Shown here piece by piece: positions 55,992 through 63,927 of a stretch of DNA of 64,000 nucleotides. The stretch lies in contig NZ_JNAI01000009.1 in assembly GCF_000759855.1 (NCBI RefSeq), forward strand, positions 186,001 through 250,000. Direction: 5' to 3'. Each line of letters begins with the position of its first letter. Position 1 is the stretch's first letter. The notes beneath the pieces were generated by a model, which was not told the DNA's origin, searched no databases, and saw nothing but the letters and a program-made list of their open reading frames with translations. The stretch comes from Prochlorococcus marinus str. MIT 9107 (GTDB lineage Bacteria > Cyanobacteriota > Cyanobacteriia > PCC-6307 > Cyanobiaceae). Both the position numbers and the translations under genes were made by a program.

Positions 55992-56203
55992 TTCTTAAGA
56001 AAAATTTCTAATAAGCTGCATTAATTTTTTAATTAAATATACTAATTTATACTTAAAAGTCTCATTTAACATTTTCTTCATTTATCTTATAATTAGGTAT
56101 TTTCTACTAATGAATAAGTAGATGACCAAAATTAAATACATATAATGACTCTTCCTTCAAAAGCCAATTCACGTTATAAAAAAAATAAACGGATTTTATA
56201 GAA

Positions 56204-56506
56204 ATGAAAAAATTCATATACTTGATTTTATTTCCATTTCTTATAGTTCCTCTTGGGACATACGCAAATGAAAATTTTTCCGTCGAGATAGAGGCCCTTA
56301 CACTCGTAATGGAAAAATATAAAGAAGAAACCCAATCTAATATTGAGTTAAAAACTAACAATAAAAAGCCGACTTATTTGGCTCTTAAACAAGATGAATG
56401 CAATGCAACTGTTAAAGTTACAGAAAAAACAGGGTTAGAGGTTGTTAATATCGAATCATTCGACGTAAATGTCTGCAAGAGAGAAGTCTATAAAGTCATC
56501 AACTAA
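56204..56506 (+). CDS. Small secreted protein (100 aa)
   Basis: Signal peptide MKKFIYLILFPFLIVPLGTYA (cleavage about YA-NE), then an 80-residue mature part with two cysteines (DECNATV, NVCKRE) and many charged residues; EALTLVMEKYKEET is a helix. No family recognised. Alternative minus-strand frames over it look like shadows. Located right before a possible structured RNA. Confidence 0.65.
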   Translation: MKKFIYLILFPFLIVPLGTYANENFSVEIEALTLVMEKYKEETQSNIELKTNNKKPTYLALKQDECNATVKVTEKTGLEVVNIESFDVNVCKREVYKVIN

Positions 56507-56542
56507 ATAGGGAGAAGATAAGAATTTAATAAAAATAATAAT

Positions 56543-56612
56543 AAAAGAGGACTTTTACTTAAAGAAGGCGAGACCTCGAAACCTAACAGAAAACCTTTGG
56601 AACGGGTACTGC
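56543..56612 (+). ncRNA. Candidate small structured RNA
   Basis: About half of the bases in 56565-56612 are G or C, unlike the surrounding AT-rich spacer. AAAAG (56543-56547) can pair with CTTTT (56552-56556); ACC-(T)-CG (56573-56578) can pair with CGGGT (56603-56607) with one bulge, enclosing CC..GG. No open frame of note covers it. Could be a small RNA of the Yfr type or a 3' element of the secreted-protein mRNA; strand is uncertain. Confidence 0.35.
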
Positions 56613-56675
56613 ATATTTAATTAATAACTTCTATTTGATTTTAGAGATGTAATTAAAAGTACAAAATATTTTTAA

Positions 56676-56822
56676 TTATTTCTTCTTTGATAATGTTTGT
56701 GATTCTTCTCTAGACATTAAAGCTTCAATTTGAGCAAGAACTTTCTGAAGTTCATCCGTTTTTGTTAGAGATGCTTCTGCTACATCTCTTAATTTTTCTA
56801 ACTGTTCTTTAGTTTTATCCAT
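56676..56822 (-). CDS. Small coiled-coil protein (48 aa)
   Basis: Almost entirely one amphipathic helix: MDKTKEQLEKLRDVAEASL then KTDELQKVLAQIEALMSRE with heptad leucines, and a basic tail. ATG start, no overlap. The regular charge and leucine pattern is unlike random AT-rich sequence. Function unknown; possibly pairs with another short helical protein of this region. Confidence 0.6.
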   Translation of the reverse strand: MDKTKEQLEKLRDVAEASLTKTDELQKVLAQIEALMSREESQTLSKKK

Positions 56823-57022
56823 GATAAATAAATTAGAAAGAAACTACTTTAAAAAATAATTGGTTTTGAAACAAATTTTTAGTAACACACAGACCAATAT
56901 TCTCTCTTTTTTTCATAAAGTCAAATAAATTTCCGCTTATTATTGTTTTTTTGAGAACTTCCAATAAATACTTTATTTATTATTGAAATCATAAGATTAT
57001 CTAAATTAGAAAAATTTTTGAA

Positions 57023-57115
57023 TCATGAAGTAAATACAGGCAAGCCTATAGTTGCAGTTGTAATTAAGGCACCAGCGAAAATCAAGAATGGTAGAAAAGG
57101 AAAGTTTTTCAACAT
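57023..57115 (-). CDS. Possible 30-residue membrane peptide
   Basis: Reads MLKNFPFLPFLIFAGALITT followed by ATIGLPVFTS: nearly all hydrophobic with two prolines, one transmembrane span. Size is that of thylakoid micro-subunits but it matches none I recognise. It lies 105 bases beyond the pstB stop, on the same strand as the pst operon. Confidence 0.5.
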   Translation of the reverse strand: MLKNFPFLPFLIFAGALITTATIGLPVFTS

Positions 57116-57219
57116 TTAATTTTTAAATTAGAAATAACTATATAGGTATTTATACTGTTTGTCTACCCCTAAAGTGTTTTAGAAGTAAAAATTTTTCTTT
57201 TAAAAGTAAAAATTAAACA

Positions 57220-58029
57220 TTAACCAAATTTACCTGATATGTATTCCTGAGTAGTTTTTTCTTTTGGAGAATTAAAAATTTTCTTTGTTGAATTAAATTC
57301 TGCAAGATAACCAACTTTTCCACCATCACCATCTTCATATGCGATAGCATTGAAAAATGCAGTCATATCACTAACTCTTAATGCCTGCTGCATATTGTGT
57401 GTCACGATTATTATGGTGTAATTCTTCTTAAGTTCGTGCATCGTCTCCTCAATTTTTAACGTAGAGATTGGATCTAATGCAGAGCATGGCTCATCCATGA
57501 GAATTATTTCAGGTTCAATCGCAATGGTTCTGGCAATACATAATCTTTGCTGTTGTCCACCAGATAAAGAGTAACCACTGTCATTTAATTTATCCTTACA
57601 TTCTTCCCATAAAGCAGCTTTTCTAAGTGAACTTTCAACTAATTCATCCATATCTCCCGTAAAACCATTAATTCTTGCTCCAAATGCAATATTTTCGTAG
57701 ATAGATTTAGGAAAAGGATTAGGTTGTTGAAAAACCATTCCAATTCTTCTTCTTACTTCAACTGGATCTACTCTTTTATCATAAATATTAGTTCCATCAA
57801 AAAGGACAGTTCCTTTTAATGAACAATTAGGAATTAGATCGTTCATCCTATTTAAAGATCTAAGAACAGTTGATTTACCACAACCAGAAGGGCCAATAAG
57901 AGATGTTATATTGCCTTTTTTAAAGTTACAAAAGACATTTTTTACAGCCTCAAAAGTTCCATAGCTAATAGATACATTATCAAGAGATAAAATGACATTC
58001 TTTGTTATCTTTTTCTTAGTTTTAATCAT
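57220..58029 (-). CDS. pstB: Phosphate ABC transporter ATP-binding protein
   Basis: 269 residues. Walker [10 protein letters not shown] near residue 43, [19 protein letters not shown] (PstB-specific Q-loop region), signature [16 protein letters not shown], Walker [13 protein letters not shown], switch His in [10 protein letters not shown], and AFFNA typical of PstB. Energises high-affinity phosphate uptake. The start follows the pstA stop with no gap. Third gene of pstCAB; pstS is elsewhere. Confidence 0.96.
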   Translation of the reverse strand: MIKTKKKITKNVILSLDNVSISYGTFEAVKNVFCNFKKGNITSLIGPSGCGKSTVLRSLNRMNDLIPNCSLKGTVLFDGTNIYDKRVDPVEVRRRIGMVFQQPNPFPKSIYENIAFGARINGFTGDMDELVESSLRKAALWEECKDKLNDSGYSLSGGQQQRLCIARTIAIEPEIILMDEPCSALDPISTLKIEETMHELKKNYTIIIVTHNMQQALRVSDMTAFFNAIAYEDGDGGKVGYLAEFNSTKKIFNSPKEKTTQEYISGKFG

Positions 58030-58923
58030 TTATACTCTCTTAGTTTTCTCAGTGAAAGCGGCCAATATTCTTGAAAATATATTTACTGATAGTATCGACA
58101 AAACAAGAATAAAGGAAGCTGCCCAAGCTAATTTATTCTGAGCATCGTAGGGTTCTAGAGCAAAATTGTATATTAATACGGCCAAAGAACCCATCTCGTA
58201 AAACAAATCTCCAAAACCAGTTATGTAGTAGTAAGAAAATAAAGCAGTAAATATCAAAGGTGCTGTTTCGCCTGCCGCTCTTGCAATTCCAAGTACAACA
58301 CCAGTAGCAATAGATCTAAAAGCAGAGGGCAGAGTCACTTTCAAAATAGTTGTATACATACTTGCTCCAACGCCAAGAGAAGCATATCTCAATTCATTCG
58401 GAACCAACTTTAAACCTTCATCGGTTGTTTTTATCACAGTGGGCAACATTAATATTGAAAGAGCCATTCCTCCCGCCAAGCCACTGTACATACTTCCAAA
58501 CAAGATCTTTGTAGAAACAATTAAGGCATAAATAAATACACCTGCAATTATTGAGGGAACTCCCGCTAAAACATTTACACCAAATCTGATAAATCTTGAA
58601 AAAGCACCACCTTTAGAATATTCAGCTAGATATATGCCACCGCCAACGCCTACTGGTATGGCAATAGCTGAAGCAATAGTAGTAATTATTAATGTCCCGA
58701 TCAATGCAGGATTTATACCTCCTGCATCTAAATCATCTCCAGGCGGATTTGGTTCTAAAGTAAATAGTTCTGGTGTAATTTGAGCTCCACCTTTGATAAG
58801 AATATAAGTCACCAGAGAAATCAAAGGAAGTATTGCAATCAATGCACAAATTGCGGATAAAGAAGTAAAGAATTTATCTCCTATATTTCTTGATAATCTT
58901 TTCTGATAATAAAGTGAATTCAT
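58030..58923 (-). CDS. pstA: Phosphate ABC transporter permease PstA
   Basis: 297 residues, six hydrophobic segments. PstA landmarks: GGINPALIGTLIIT near residue 68, GVGGGIYLAEY, GVPSIIAGVFIYAL, and the EAA-loop region ELRYASLGVGASMYTTILKVTLPSAFRSI followed by GIARAAGETAPL. Forms the channel with PstC. Starts 6 bases after pstC and ends next to pstB. Confidence 0.95.
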   Translation of the reverse strand: MNSLYYQKRLSRNIGDKFFTSLSAICALIAILPLISLVTYILIKGGAQITPELFTLEPNPPGDDLDAGGINPALIGTLIITTIASAIAIPVGVGGGIYLAEYSKGGAFSRFIRFGVNVLAGVPSIIAGVFIYALIVSTKILFGSMYSGLAGGMALSILMLPTVIKTTDEGLKLVPNELRYASLGVGASMYTTILKVTLPSAFRSIATGVVLGIARAAGETAPLIFTALFSYYYITGFGDLFYEMGSLAVLIYNFALEPYDAQNKLAWAASFILVLSILSVNIFSRILAAFTEKTKRV

Positions 58924-58929
58924 AATTAT

Positions 58930-59877
58930 CTAATATTTGAGACTAAATTTCTTAACTAGCCATTGAGCAAAGATATTTACCACTAACGACAGGATCATCA
59001 ATACAAAAGCCGAATAAAAGAGTGATGAAACCTGACTTCCATCAGCTTCACCAAACTGGTTTGCAAGCATGGATGAGATGGTATATCCAGGGGATAATAG
59101 AGACCAACTAAATGTATTGGAATTACCAATAATCATTGTGACCGCCATTGTTTCGCCCATTGCTCTTCCTAAAGCCAATAGAACACCTGCCATAATTCCT
59201 GATAATGCTGCCGGCAAAATCACTGAAAATATTGTTTTCCATCTACTTGCTCCAATTCCATAAGCTGCATTTCTTAACTTTTTAGGAACCTGATTAAGTG
59301 AATCCCTTGCAATGGAGGTCACTATAGGCAAAAGCATTACAACTAAAATTAATATTGCTAACAAGGAATTCCTACCTGTAGGTTCTGTACTAAATAAAGG
59401 CATCCAACCATAGAAATTATGTAAAAAAACAAAAAACGCTCTAAAAAAAGGTTCCATAACAAATATTGCCCAAAGTCCTAATACAACAGATGGAATAGCT
59501 GCTAATAATTCAACAAATGAACCTATTGTTTCTCTAACAACTTTAGGCACAAAGTCTTCGGTAATAAATATTGCAGTTCCAACTCCCAGAGGAATAGTTA
59601 TTAATAACGAAAGAAATGATGTTACCAATGTCCCATATATAGCAGTAAAAGCTCCGTATTCATCTTTTACTGGATTCCATTCAGAGGTTACTAGAAACTT
59701 CAAGCCATACCTTGAAAAAGATTCAAATGACTGAAAAAAGACTACTAAAATAATTCCTAAAAGTATTATTGCTACGAAACTAGACAAGACTAGGGCAGTA
59801 TTCTTGAAGATAATATCTATATGTTTTTCGATACCGAATCTTTTACGATTCTTGAAAAGAGTTAATTTCTCTTCCAT
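58930..59877 (-). CDS. pstC: Phosphate ABC transporter permease PstC
   Basis: 315 residues with six transmembrane segments. GAFTAIYGTLVTSFLSLLI near 80, ELLAAIPSVVLGLWAIFVM, the EAA-like loop KKLRNAAYGIGASRWKTIFSVILPAALSGI and GRAMGETMAVTMIIGN are standard PstC. First gene of the operon; upstream are repeated TTAAC-like elements (59911-59945), possibly the Pho regulator site. Confidence 0.95.
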   Translation of the reverse strand: MEEKLTLFKNRKRFGIEKHIDIIFKNTALVLSSFVAIILLGIILVVFFQSFESFSRYGLKFLVTSEWNPVKDEYGAFTAIYGTLVTSFLSLLITIPLGVGTAIFITEDFVPKVVRETIGSFVELLAAIPSVVLGLWAIFVMEPFFRAFFVFLHNFYGWMPLFSTEPTGRNSLLAILILVVMLLPIVTSIARDSLNQVPKKLRNAAYGIGASRWKTIFSVILPAALSGIMAGVLLALGRAMGETMAVTMIIGNSNTFSWSLLSPGYTISSMLANQFGEADGSQVSSLFYSAFVLMILSLVVNIFAQWLVKKFSLKY

Positions 59878-59910
59878 TTAAAAAAGAATATCTCTATAAA
59901 TCTACTACTA

Positions 59911-59945
59911 AATGCTGTAAATGACGTTAATAGGGGTTAAAGGTA
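59911..59945 (-). promoter_or_regulatory. Possible Pho-box-like tandem repeats upstream of pstC
   Basis: On the minus strand the sequence contains TTTAACC, ATTAACG and a weaker ATTTACA at 10-base intervals (plus-strand GTTAA at 59936-59940 and 59926-59930, TGTAA at 59916-59920), about 40-60 bases before the pstC start. Cyanobacterial Pho boxes are tandem TTAAC-type direct repeats, usually with an 11-base period, so the 10-base spacing makes this tentative. A TATAGA lies downstream as a possible -10. Confidence 0.35.
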
Positions 59946-59988
59946 TCTGAAAGTCATGATAATTTGTGACATGTATGGAAAATCATAT

Positions 59989-61044
59989 CTACTTTAAGAG
60001 CTCTACTGCTACAACAAGATTTCCCAACAAACCGATCAAAATATTTAGCTGTTCTTTGCTACCAAATGCTATTAATACCTGACCTGGTTGAAGTATGAAA
60101 TTGCCTCCAGGATTGGTTACCAACTTCTCGTTTTCCTTAATGGCTAATATTTTTGCACCACTCTTTTTGCCTATTCCAAGCTCAAAAAGTGATCTTTTCT
60201 CGGCAGTTTCAAAAAGACTAATATCATTACTTAATTCAAATTCTTCAATTTCACATTCACTTCCAGCGAGAAGATCAAGAAAGTCAATTGCTATTGGTCT
60301 TAAAGCCATTGAGGCCATAGCTCTACCTGCAGCTATATAAGGACTTACAACTATACTTGCACCAGCTAATCTCAACTTACTTGCAGCTTCTTCAGTTCCA
60401 GCTCTTGAAATTACTCTAATAGAACTTCTTATACCTTTAGCACTTAAAACCACATATAAATTTGAAGCATCATTAGGTAAGGTAACAACTAAACTTTTAC
60501 ATTTTTCTAATCCTGCCAGTTTTAAGGTCTCATCAAGAGTTGCATCAGCACAAAGCACTTCTAAACCATTTTCTTCGGCAATCTTTTTTCTATCTTCATC
60601 ACTTTCAACAACAATAATAGGAATGTTTTGCGCTTTTATTTGGTTAGATATTTCCTGCCCTACCCTCCCATATCCGCACAAAATTACATGATTTTCCATT
60701 TTTCTAAGAATTCTTTTAAAACGTAATTCGTTTACTCTTTGAAAATAGCCTGACTCGAATAATCTAACAGCTTTTTGAAAGGTAAATTGAATAAAGATCA
60801 ATCCGCCAACAATTACTAAAAGAGTAACTATCCTGCCTTCTGGACTTAAAGGTTGAACTTCTCCAAAACCAATTGTGGTTATTGTGATTAGAACCATCCA
60901 TAAGCAATCACTCCATTCCCATCCCTCTGTAATTCGATAACCAATTGCACCTAACAAGAACAGAAAGAATAAAGAAGAAACAAGACCAAACCAAGGCCTT
61001 AAATAATCTTTAATAAAATAAAACTCAAATAATCTAGGCTTCAT
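59989..61044 (-). CDS. Potassium channel with RCK (TrkA-N) domain
   Basis: About 351 residues. Two membrane helices (about 18-38 and 66-95) flank the pore loop LVTITTIGFGEVQP, where TIGFG is the potassium selectivity filter. Cytoplasmic TrkA-N domain follows: VILCGYGRVGQEI NAD/ligand-binding loop near residue 117, VVESDEDR, and a C-terminal TrkA-C part from about 260. This is the Kch/MthK-like architecture. ATG at 61044 chosen; an ATG two codons upstream (61050) is equally possible. Divergent neighbours: none; 111 bases from the pst promoter region. Confidence 0.9.
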   Translation of the reverse strand: MKPRLFEFYFIKDYLRPWFGLVSSLFFLFLLGAIGYRITEGWEWSDCLWMVLITITTIGFGEVQPLSPEGRIVTLLVIVGGLIFIQFTFQKAVRLFESGYFQRVNELRFKRILRKMENHVILCGYGRVGQEISNQIKAQNIPIIVVESDEDRKKIAEENGLEVLCADATLDETLKLAGLEKCKSLVVTLPNDASNLYVVLSAKGIRSSIRVISRAGTEEAASKLRLAGASIVVSPYIAAGRAMASMALRPIAIDFLDLLAGSECEIEEFELSNDISLFETAEKRSLFELGIGKKSGAKILAIKENEKLVTNPGGNFILQPGQVLIAFGSKEQLNILIGLLGNLVVAVELLK

Positions 61045-61225
61045 AACCATTATTATCTTTAAATATTCAAAAATTTCAAAATATTTTCTATTATGTTTCT
61101 AAAACTATCTATTTTTATAAGTGAAATACATAATAAGCAGGATAATAATATTTATATTTGTAATTCTTTGCATTAAACAAATGATTACTGTGTCAGGTCT
61201 TATTTAATTATTGATTAAAAATTAA

Positions 61226-61357
61226 TTAAGGTTTTACTTGTACTGATTCAATTAGAAAATCAGAAGCTGTCCTTAACCAATCAGCAACTGTAAGACGAAG
61301 TTCAGGCTGAGAATATACAAGTGCAACAATAATTCCAACTAAGATTATCTTTATCAT
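61226..61357 (-). CDS. Small membrane-associated protein (43 aa)
   Basis: N-terminal hydrophobic stretch MIKIILVGIIVALVYSQPEL forms one transmembrane or signal segment, then a helix LTVADWLRTASDFLIESV. ATG start and sensible residue mix favour a real gene. Similar short 'one helix plus amphipathic helix' proteins are common in picocyanobacteria. Unknown function. Confidence 0.6.
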   Translation of the reverse strand: MIKIILVGIIVALVYSQPELRLTVADWLRTASDFLIESVQVKP

Positions 61358-61434
61358 GGTATTTCAAATATCCTTATGAATTAAAGCACAACTATTTAGT
61401 AAAAAGAACCTTAAATTTATAAAAATGAGATTAA

Positions 61435-61788
61435 TTAAAATTTCACTAATTGATTAAACAAGTATTCCACTCTTCTAAGATTAACACCCAAATCAGATTG
61501 ACCTAATCTTGCTGCAGATCTTATTTGAATGATTCCTTTTGATCTATCTAAATAACTTCTTACATCAAGCTTCAAAATTTCGAGATCATCTGGAAATCTA
61601 AAAATCAAGCTTCTACAAACACCTCTCCAATAATTCCTCCCACTTTCAATAACTTCTGTCCTAGGTAACCCTTCTGCGATGGAAACAAGTTGAATAAACT
61701 TTTGATCAACATTTATTAATTTCTTTTCTATCAAGACACTATTTAATGGATTAGTTATTGGTGCAAGAGCTTGAATAGAGGAAACCAT
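61435..61788 (-). CDS. DUF1499 family protein
   Basis: 117 residues. The second half matches the DUF1499 core well: SLIFRFPDDLEI, then KGIIQIRSAARLGQSDLGVNLRRVEYL (family pattern IxxRSxSRxGxSDxGVNRRRV). The usual N-terminal CVSS segment is absent and replaced by a short unrelated stretch. Cyanobacterial DUF1499 proteins are of unknown role. Stands between two tiny membrane-protein genes on the same strand. Confidence 0.8.
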   Translation of the reverse strand: MVSSIQALAPITNPLNSVLIEKKLINVDQKFIQLVSIAEGLPRTEVIESGRNYWRGVCRSLIFRFPDDLEILKLDVRSYLDRSKGIIQIRSAARLGQSDLGVNLRRVEYLFNQLVKF

Positions 61789-61909
61789 ATTTTTAAAAAT
61801 TATATAGATCTTCTAACCGATTTCATACACAAAGTGAGAGGAAAAAAGTAATAAATTTTCCTATAAAAGTATTCTCTTTATAAAGATTCCTTATTTTGAA
61901 ATCAAAATT

Positions 61910-62047
61910 CTAAAATTTGAGATTTTTTATTGTTTTTTTTGATAGAGATGTTTGCCTACTTTGTTTACTATTTAGTTTCTTAACCCATAAGAAAACTCCT
62001 ACAAACAAAAAAATTTCAACAATAATTCCAACCTTTATTAAACTCAT
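61910..62047 (-). CDS. 45-residue membrane protein, translationally coupled
   Basis: Transmembrane helix at about 5-23 (KVGIIVEIFLFVGVFLWV) and a basic tail (KKLNSKQSRQTSLSKKTIK). Its ATG overlaps the TGA of the 30-residue frame upstream (ATGA at 62044-62047). The coupling supports expression. A plus-strand open frame covers the same bases but is all Phe/Cys/Leu rich and looks like a shadow. Confidence 0.55.
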   Translation of the reverse strand: MSLIKVGIIVEIFLFVGVFLWVKKLNSKQSRQTSLSKKTIKNLKF

Positions 62048-62136
62048 TTTTTATCCTCTTTTTTCTTATTGGTGCCCTCTATGGATGGCACAAGAATATT
62101 TAATAACCACTTTTTAAATGAACTTAACGGTTTCAT
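62044..62136 (-). CDS. 30-residue peptide, middle gene of a three-gene run
   Basis: Reads MKPLSSFKKWLLNILVPSIE then a highly charged tail GTNKKKEDKK. Short amphipathic helix. It starts 7 bases after the stop of the 127-residue membrane protein and ends in an ATGA overlap with the 45-residue membrane protein, giving a compact three-gene unit. Confidence 0.5.
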   Translation of the reverse strand: MKPLSSFKKWLLNILVPSIEGTNKKKEDKK

Positions 62137-62143
62137 AATCTAT

Positions 62144-62527
62144 TTACTTGCCTTTTCTCCATAAACTCCTACCTTTGATGAGATCCTCTATATTAGGCCA
62201 AGCTGCTATTAATTCCTTAAGTGCTTTTCTATTAGGAGTATAGAAAACACATGACAATGCACTTATTAGATAAAGTATGAACCACAACTTACTTTCTGAA
62301 TAAGCTAAAAACAAAGAAAAAAGAAAACTTCCAATAAAGAAAAAGAAAAATGACCTATTTACTATCTCTAATGGAGTTCTTTTTAGCCTATAAAATTTAA
62401 TCTTTTTACTATCTTCTTCAGTATCTTTCTGAATTTTACTTTCGTATGAATTAATTATTTCTTCTTCAAGAACCTTTTCATACTCTAAATTATAAATTGG
62501 ATCGCTTTTATCCTTTTTATTTTTCAT
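62144..62527 (-). CDS. Two-span membrane protein (127 aa)
   Basis: Charged N-terminal 60 residues (many Glu/Lys), then two transmembrane helices about 58-75 (SFFFFFIGSFLFSLFLAY) and 82-97 (FILYLISALSCVFY), and a cytoplasmic tail PNRKALKELIAAWPNIEDL..GRSLWRKGK. The tail is well ordered and likely functional. No family recognised. First gene of the 62527-61910 unit. Confidence 0.7.
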   Translation of the reverse strand: MKNKKDKSDPIYNLEYEKVLEEEIINSYESKIQKDTEEDSKKIKFYRLKRTPLEIVNRSFFFFFIGSFLFSLFLAYSESKLWFILYLISALSCVFYTPNRKALKELIAAWPNIEDLIKGRSLWRKGK

Positions 62528-62641
62528 TAGTATCTCTACATTATAAATATAGTAACGAATTTAAAGTGTTTTAAAAAGTATCAAATTTTATCTATCAATA
62601 GAAGCTATACGAATAGATCATGGTTTTGAAAATACTTTAAA

Positions 62642-62692
62642 AATGTCTTATTTATAAAAGATAGATTGCTTAAGACATTCTTTTTTATTTTT
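62642..62692 (+). terminator. Hairpin followed by T-run in a gene-free gap
   Basis: AATGTCTTA (62642-62650) and TAAGACATT (62671-62679) are perfect complements separated by 20 bases and followed by CTTTTTTATTTTT. It has terminator form on the plus strand, but no annotated plus-strand gene ends here; the nearest upstream gene runs the other way. It may end a small RNA beginning in 62530-62640. Confidence 0.4.
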
Positions 62693-62810
62693 CCTAATCT
62701 TTGGCCCATTTTAAATAATTACCTCTATAAACTTCTTAGCATTCATTAATTTGGAAGGCAATATTTAATTACGGAGTTAATATAGTTTAGAGATTTAAAT
62801 ATTTATCTAT

Positions 62811-63122
62811 ATGCAAAGATATTTGATTTCCTACGAATTTACTGATGGAGAGGATCAAGAAGAAGGTGCGGAAATGCTAATTAATTGGTACGAATCAGGC
62901 GGTCCTCAAAATAGACCAGAAAACTATGAGGTTCATTCATGGATTTTTATGGTACAAAATGGGATAGGACATTCTGTAGTTAGTGCAGATTCTCTTGAGA
63001 CAATTTGGAAGCAATGGCATCCTTGGAGAAGGTTAATGGATATAAGTATTCAGCCATGTATGGATCTTGATGAGACAGTCGGGTTATTCAAAAAACAAAA
63101 AATGAATACACGAATTGTCTGA
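62811..63122 (+). CDS. DUF3303 family protein
   Basis: 103 residues. MQRYLISYEF start, then WYESGGPQNRPENYEVHSWIF and GHSVVSADSLETIWKQWHPWRRLMDISIQPCMDLDE match the cyanobacterial DUF3303 pattern (a small dimeric alpha/beta-barrel-like fold). Function unknown. Plus-strand gene with its own leader; 98 bases before the next small gene. Confidence 0.8.
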   Translation: MQRYLISYEFTDGEDQEEGAEMLINWYESGGPQNRPENYEVHSWIFMVQNGIGHSVVSADSLETIWKQWHPWRRLMDISIQPCMDLDETVGLFKKQKMNTRIV

Positions 63123-63220
63123 AAGTATTTATAAGACCTAAATAGAAATTTCTTTTTAGTAACCACTAATACTACATACATATTTCCATTCGGTAAAAAG
63201 GATAAGATTAATTTTCCATA

Positions 63221-63412
63221 ATGAATGATTCCTATCACATTTACTTCAAAGGAGAAATTCTTTTCAAAAATTTAAGTAAAGATGAATTCGAATTTGTTTG
63301 GGGAAAACTTTATACTTCTTATATAAATGCCCTAAGCAAAGAGATTACTTACGAATTAATTAGTGACAATAACACTTTAGAGTCAAACTTTAACCTTGAA
63401 CCTTCTTATTAA
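63221..63412 (+). CDS. Hypothetical protein (63 aa)
   Basis: MNDSYHIYFKGEILFKNLSKDEFEFVWGKLY start, a beta-strand pair then a helix, then acidic/asparagine tail. Reads like a small soluble alpha/beta protein; the strand-turn-KNLSKDEF pattern resembles conserved picocyanobacterial proteins of about this size. ATG start; no overlaps. Confidence 0.6.
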   Translation: MNDSYHIYFKGEILFKNLSKDEFEFVWGKLYTSYINALSKEITYELISDNNTLESNFNLEPSY

Positions 63413-63432
63413 ATTAATAAATAGATATTTAA

Positions 63433-63673
63433 TTATGAATAAAACAAGAAAAGCTGTTTCTCTTTTATTTTGAGGAACTCTTTTTCTTCTTTAGTAATAT
63501 CTAAACCTAGTTTATTTGCCTCAATTTCAACATTTGAACTATAACTTTCATAGTTTTGCTCTTTTAAATAAGCCAACAATACCAATATCTGTCATAAACC
63601 AAATAAAGTGATAGGTTTCTCCAATTGGCTCTTTTTTTAAAGAGTCATTAATCAAACTGCATGTTGAATCCAT
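63433..63673 (-). pseudogene. Small gene apparently split by a frameshift
   Basis: The frame from ATG 63673 reads MDSTCSLINDSLKKEPIGET and on through FIWFMTDIGIV, then ends as GLFKRAKL at 63548. One base out of frame the sequence continues LLAYLKEQNYESYSSNVEIE and later LGLDITKEEKEFLKIKEKQ to 63433. Removing one base in GGTATTGTTGGC (about 63575) joins the two into one smooth protein of roughly 80 residues. Either a recent inactivation, a sequencing error, or a programmed shift. Confidence 0.55.
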
Positions 63674-63690
63674 TTATCAGTGAGAGGCTT

Positions 63691-63927
63691 TTAATTACCC
63701 CCATTGCAATACCTTACTGCCTCAGAATTACTCCTACCATCTTCAATAATTTCAACAACACAATTATTAAAAAGTTTAGACTCTTTTTTAACTGAACAGA
63801 ATCCAAAAGCAATCGCAGCCAAAGCTATTGCAGATACTAAACTAGAACCAAGTTGAATAAAGCCATAGGCAAACATAATGTTTCTCTTGCCAGAACATTT
63901 TTTTGAATCCTTTTTTTCTTCTGTCAT
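63691..63927 (-). CDS. Small membrane protein with paired cysteines (78 aa)
   Basis: Polar basic N-terminus (MTEEKKDSKKCSGKRN), a transmembrane segment about 25-43 (LGSSLVSAIALAAIAFGFCSV), then an extracytoplasmic-looking tail with two cysteines (NNCVVEII, RYCNGGN). No family recognised. ATG start, ends 18 bases from the frameshifted gene on the same strand. Confidence 0.6.
   Translation of the reverse strand: MTEEKKDSKKCSGKRNIMFAYGFIQLGSSLVSAIALAAIAFGFCSVKKESKLFNNCVVEIIEDGRSNSEAVRYCNGGN

Noticed and set aside
56144-56200. 18-codon plus-strand frame before the secreted protein
   Set aside because: Too short and featureless; in leader position but without any regulatory peptide pattern I recognise.
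56107-56361. 84-codon minus-strand frame over the secreted protein
   Set aside because: The plus-strand frame has a convincing signal peptide; the other is Phe/Tyr/Ser rich as expected from an antisense.
56963-56981. AATAAATA...TATTTATT palindrome
   Set aside because: Entirely A/T, expected often by chance at this base composition; no T-run or gene end attached.
61917-62117. 66-codon plus-strand frame
   Set aside because: Phe/Cys/Leu-rich composition; the minus strand carries two ATGA-coupled small genes over the same bases.
63050-63238. 62-codon minus-strand frame
   Set aside because: Overlaps the end of the DUF3303 gene and the start of the next gene; no protein features.
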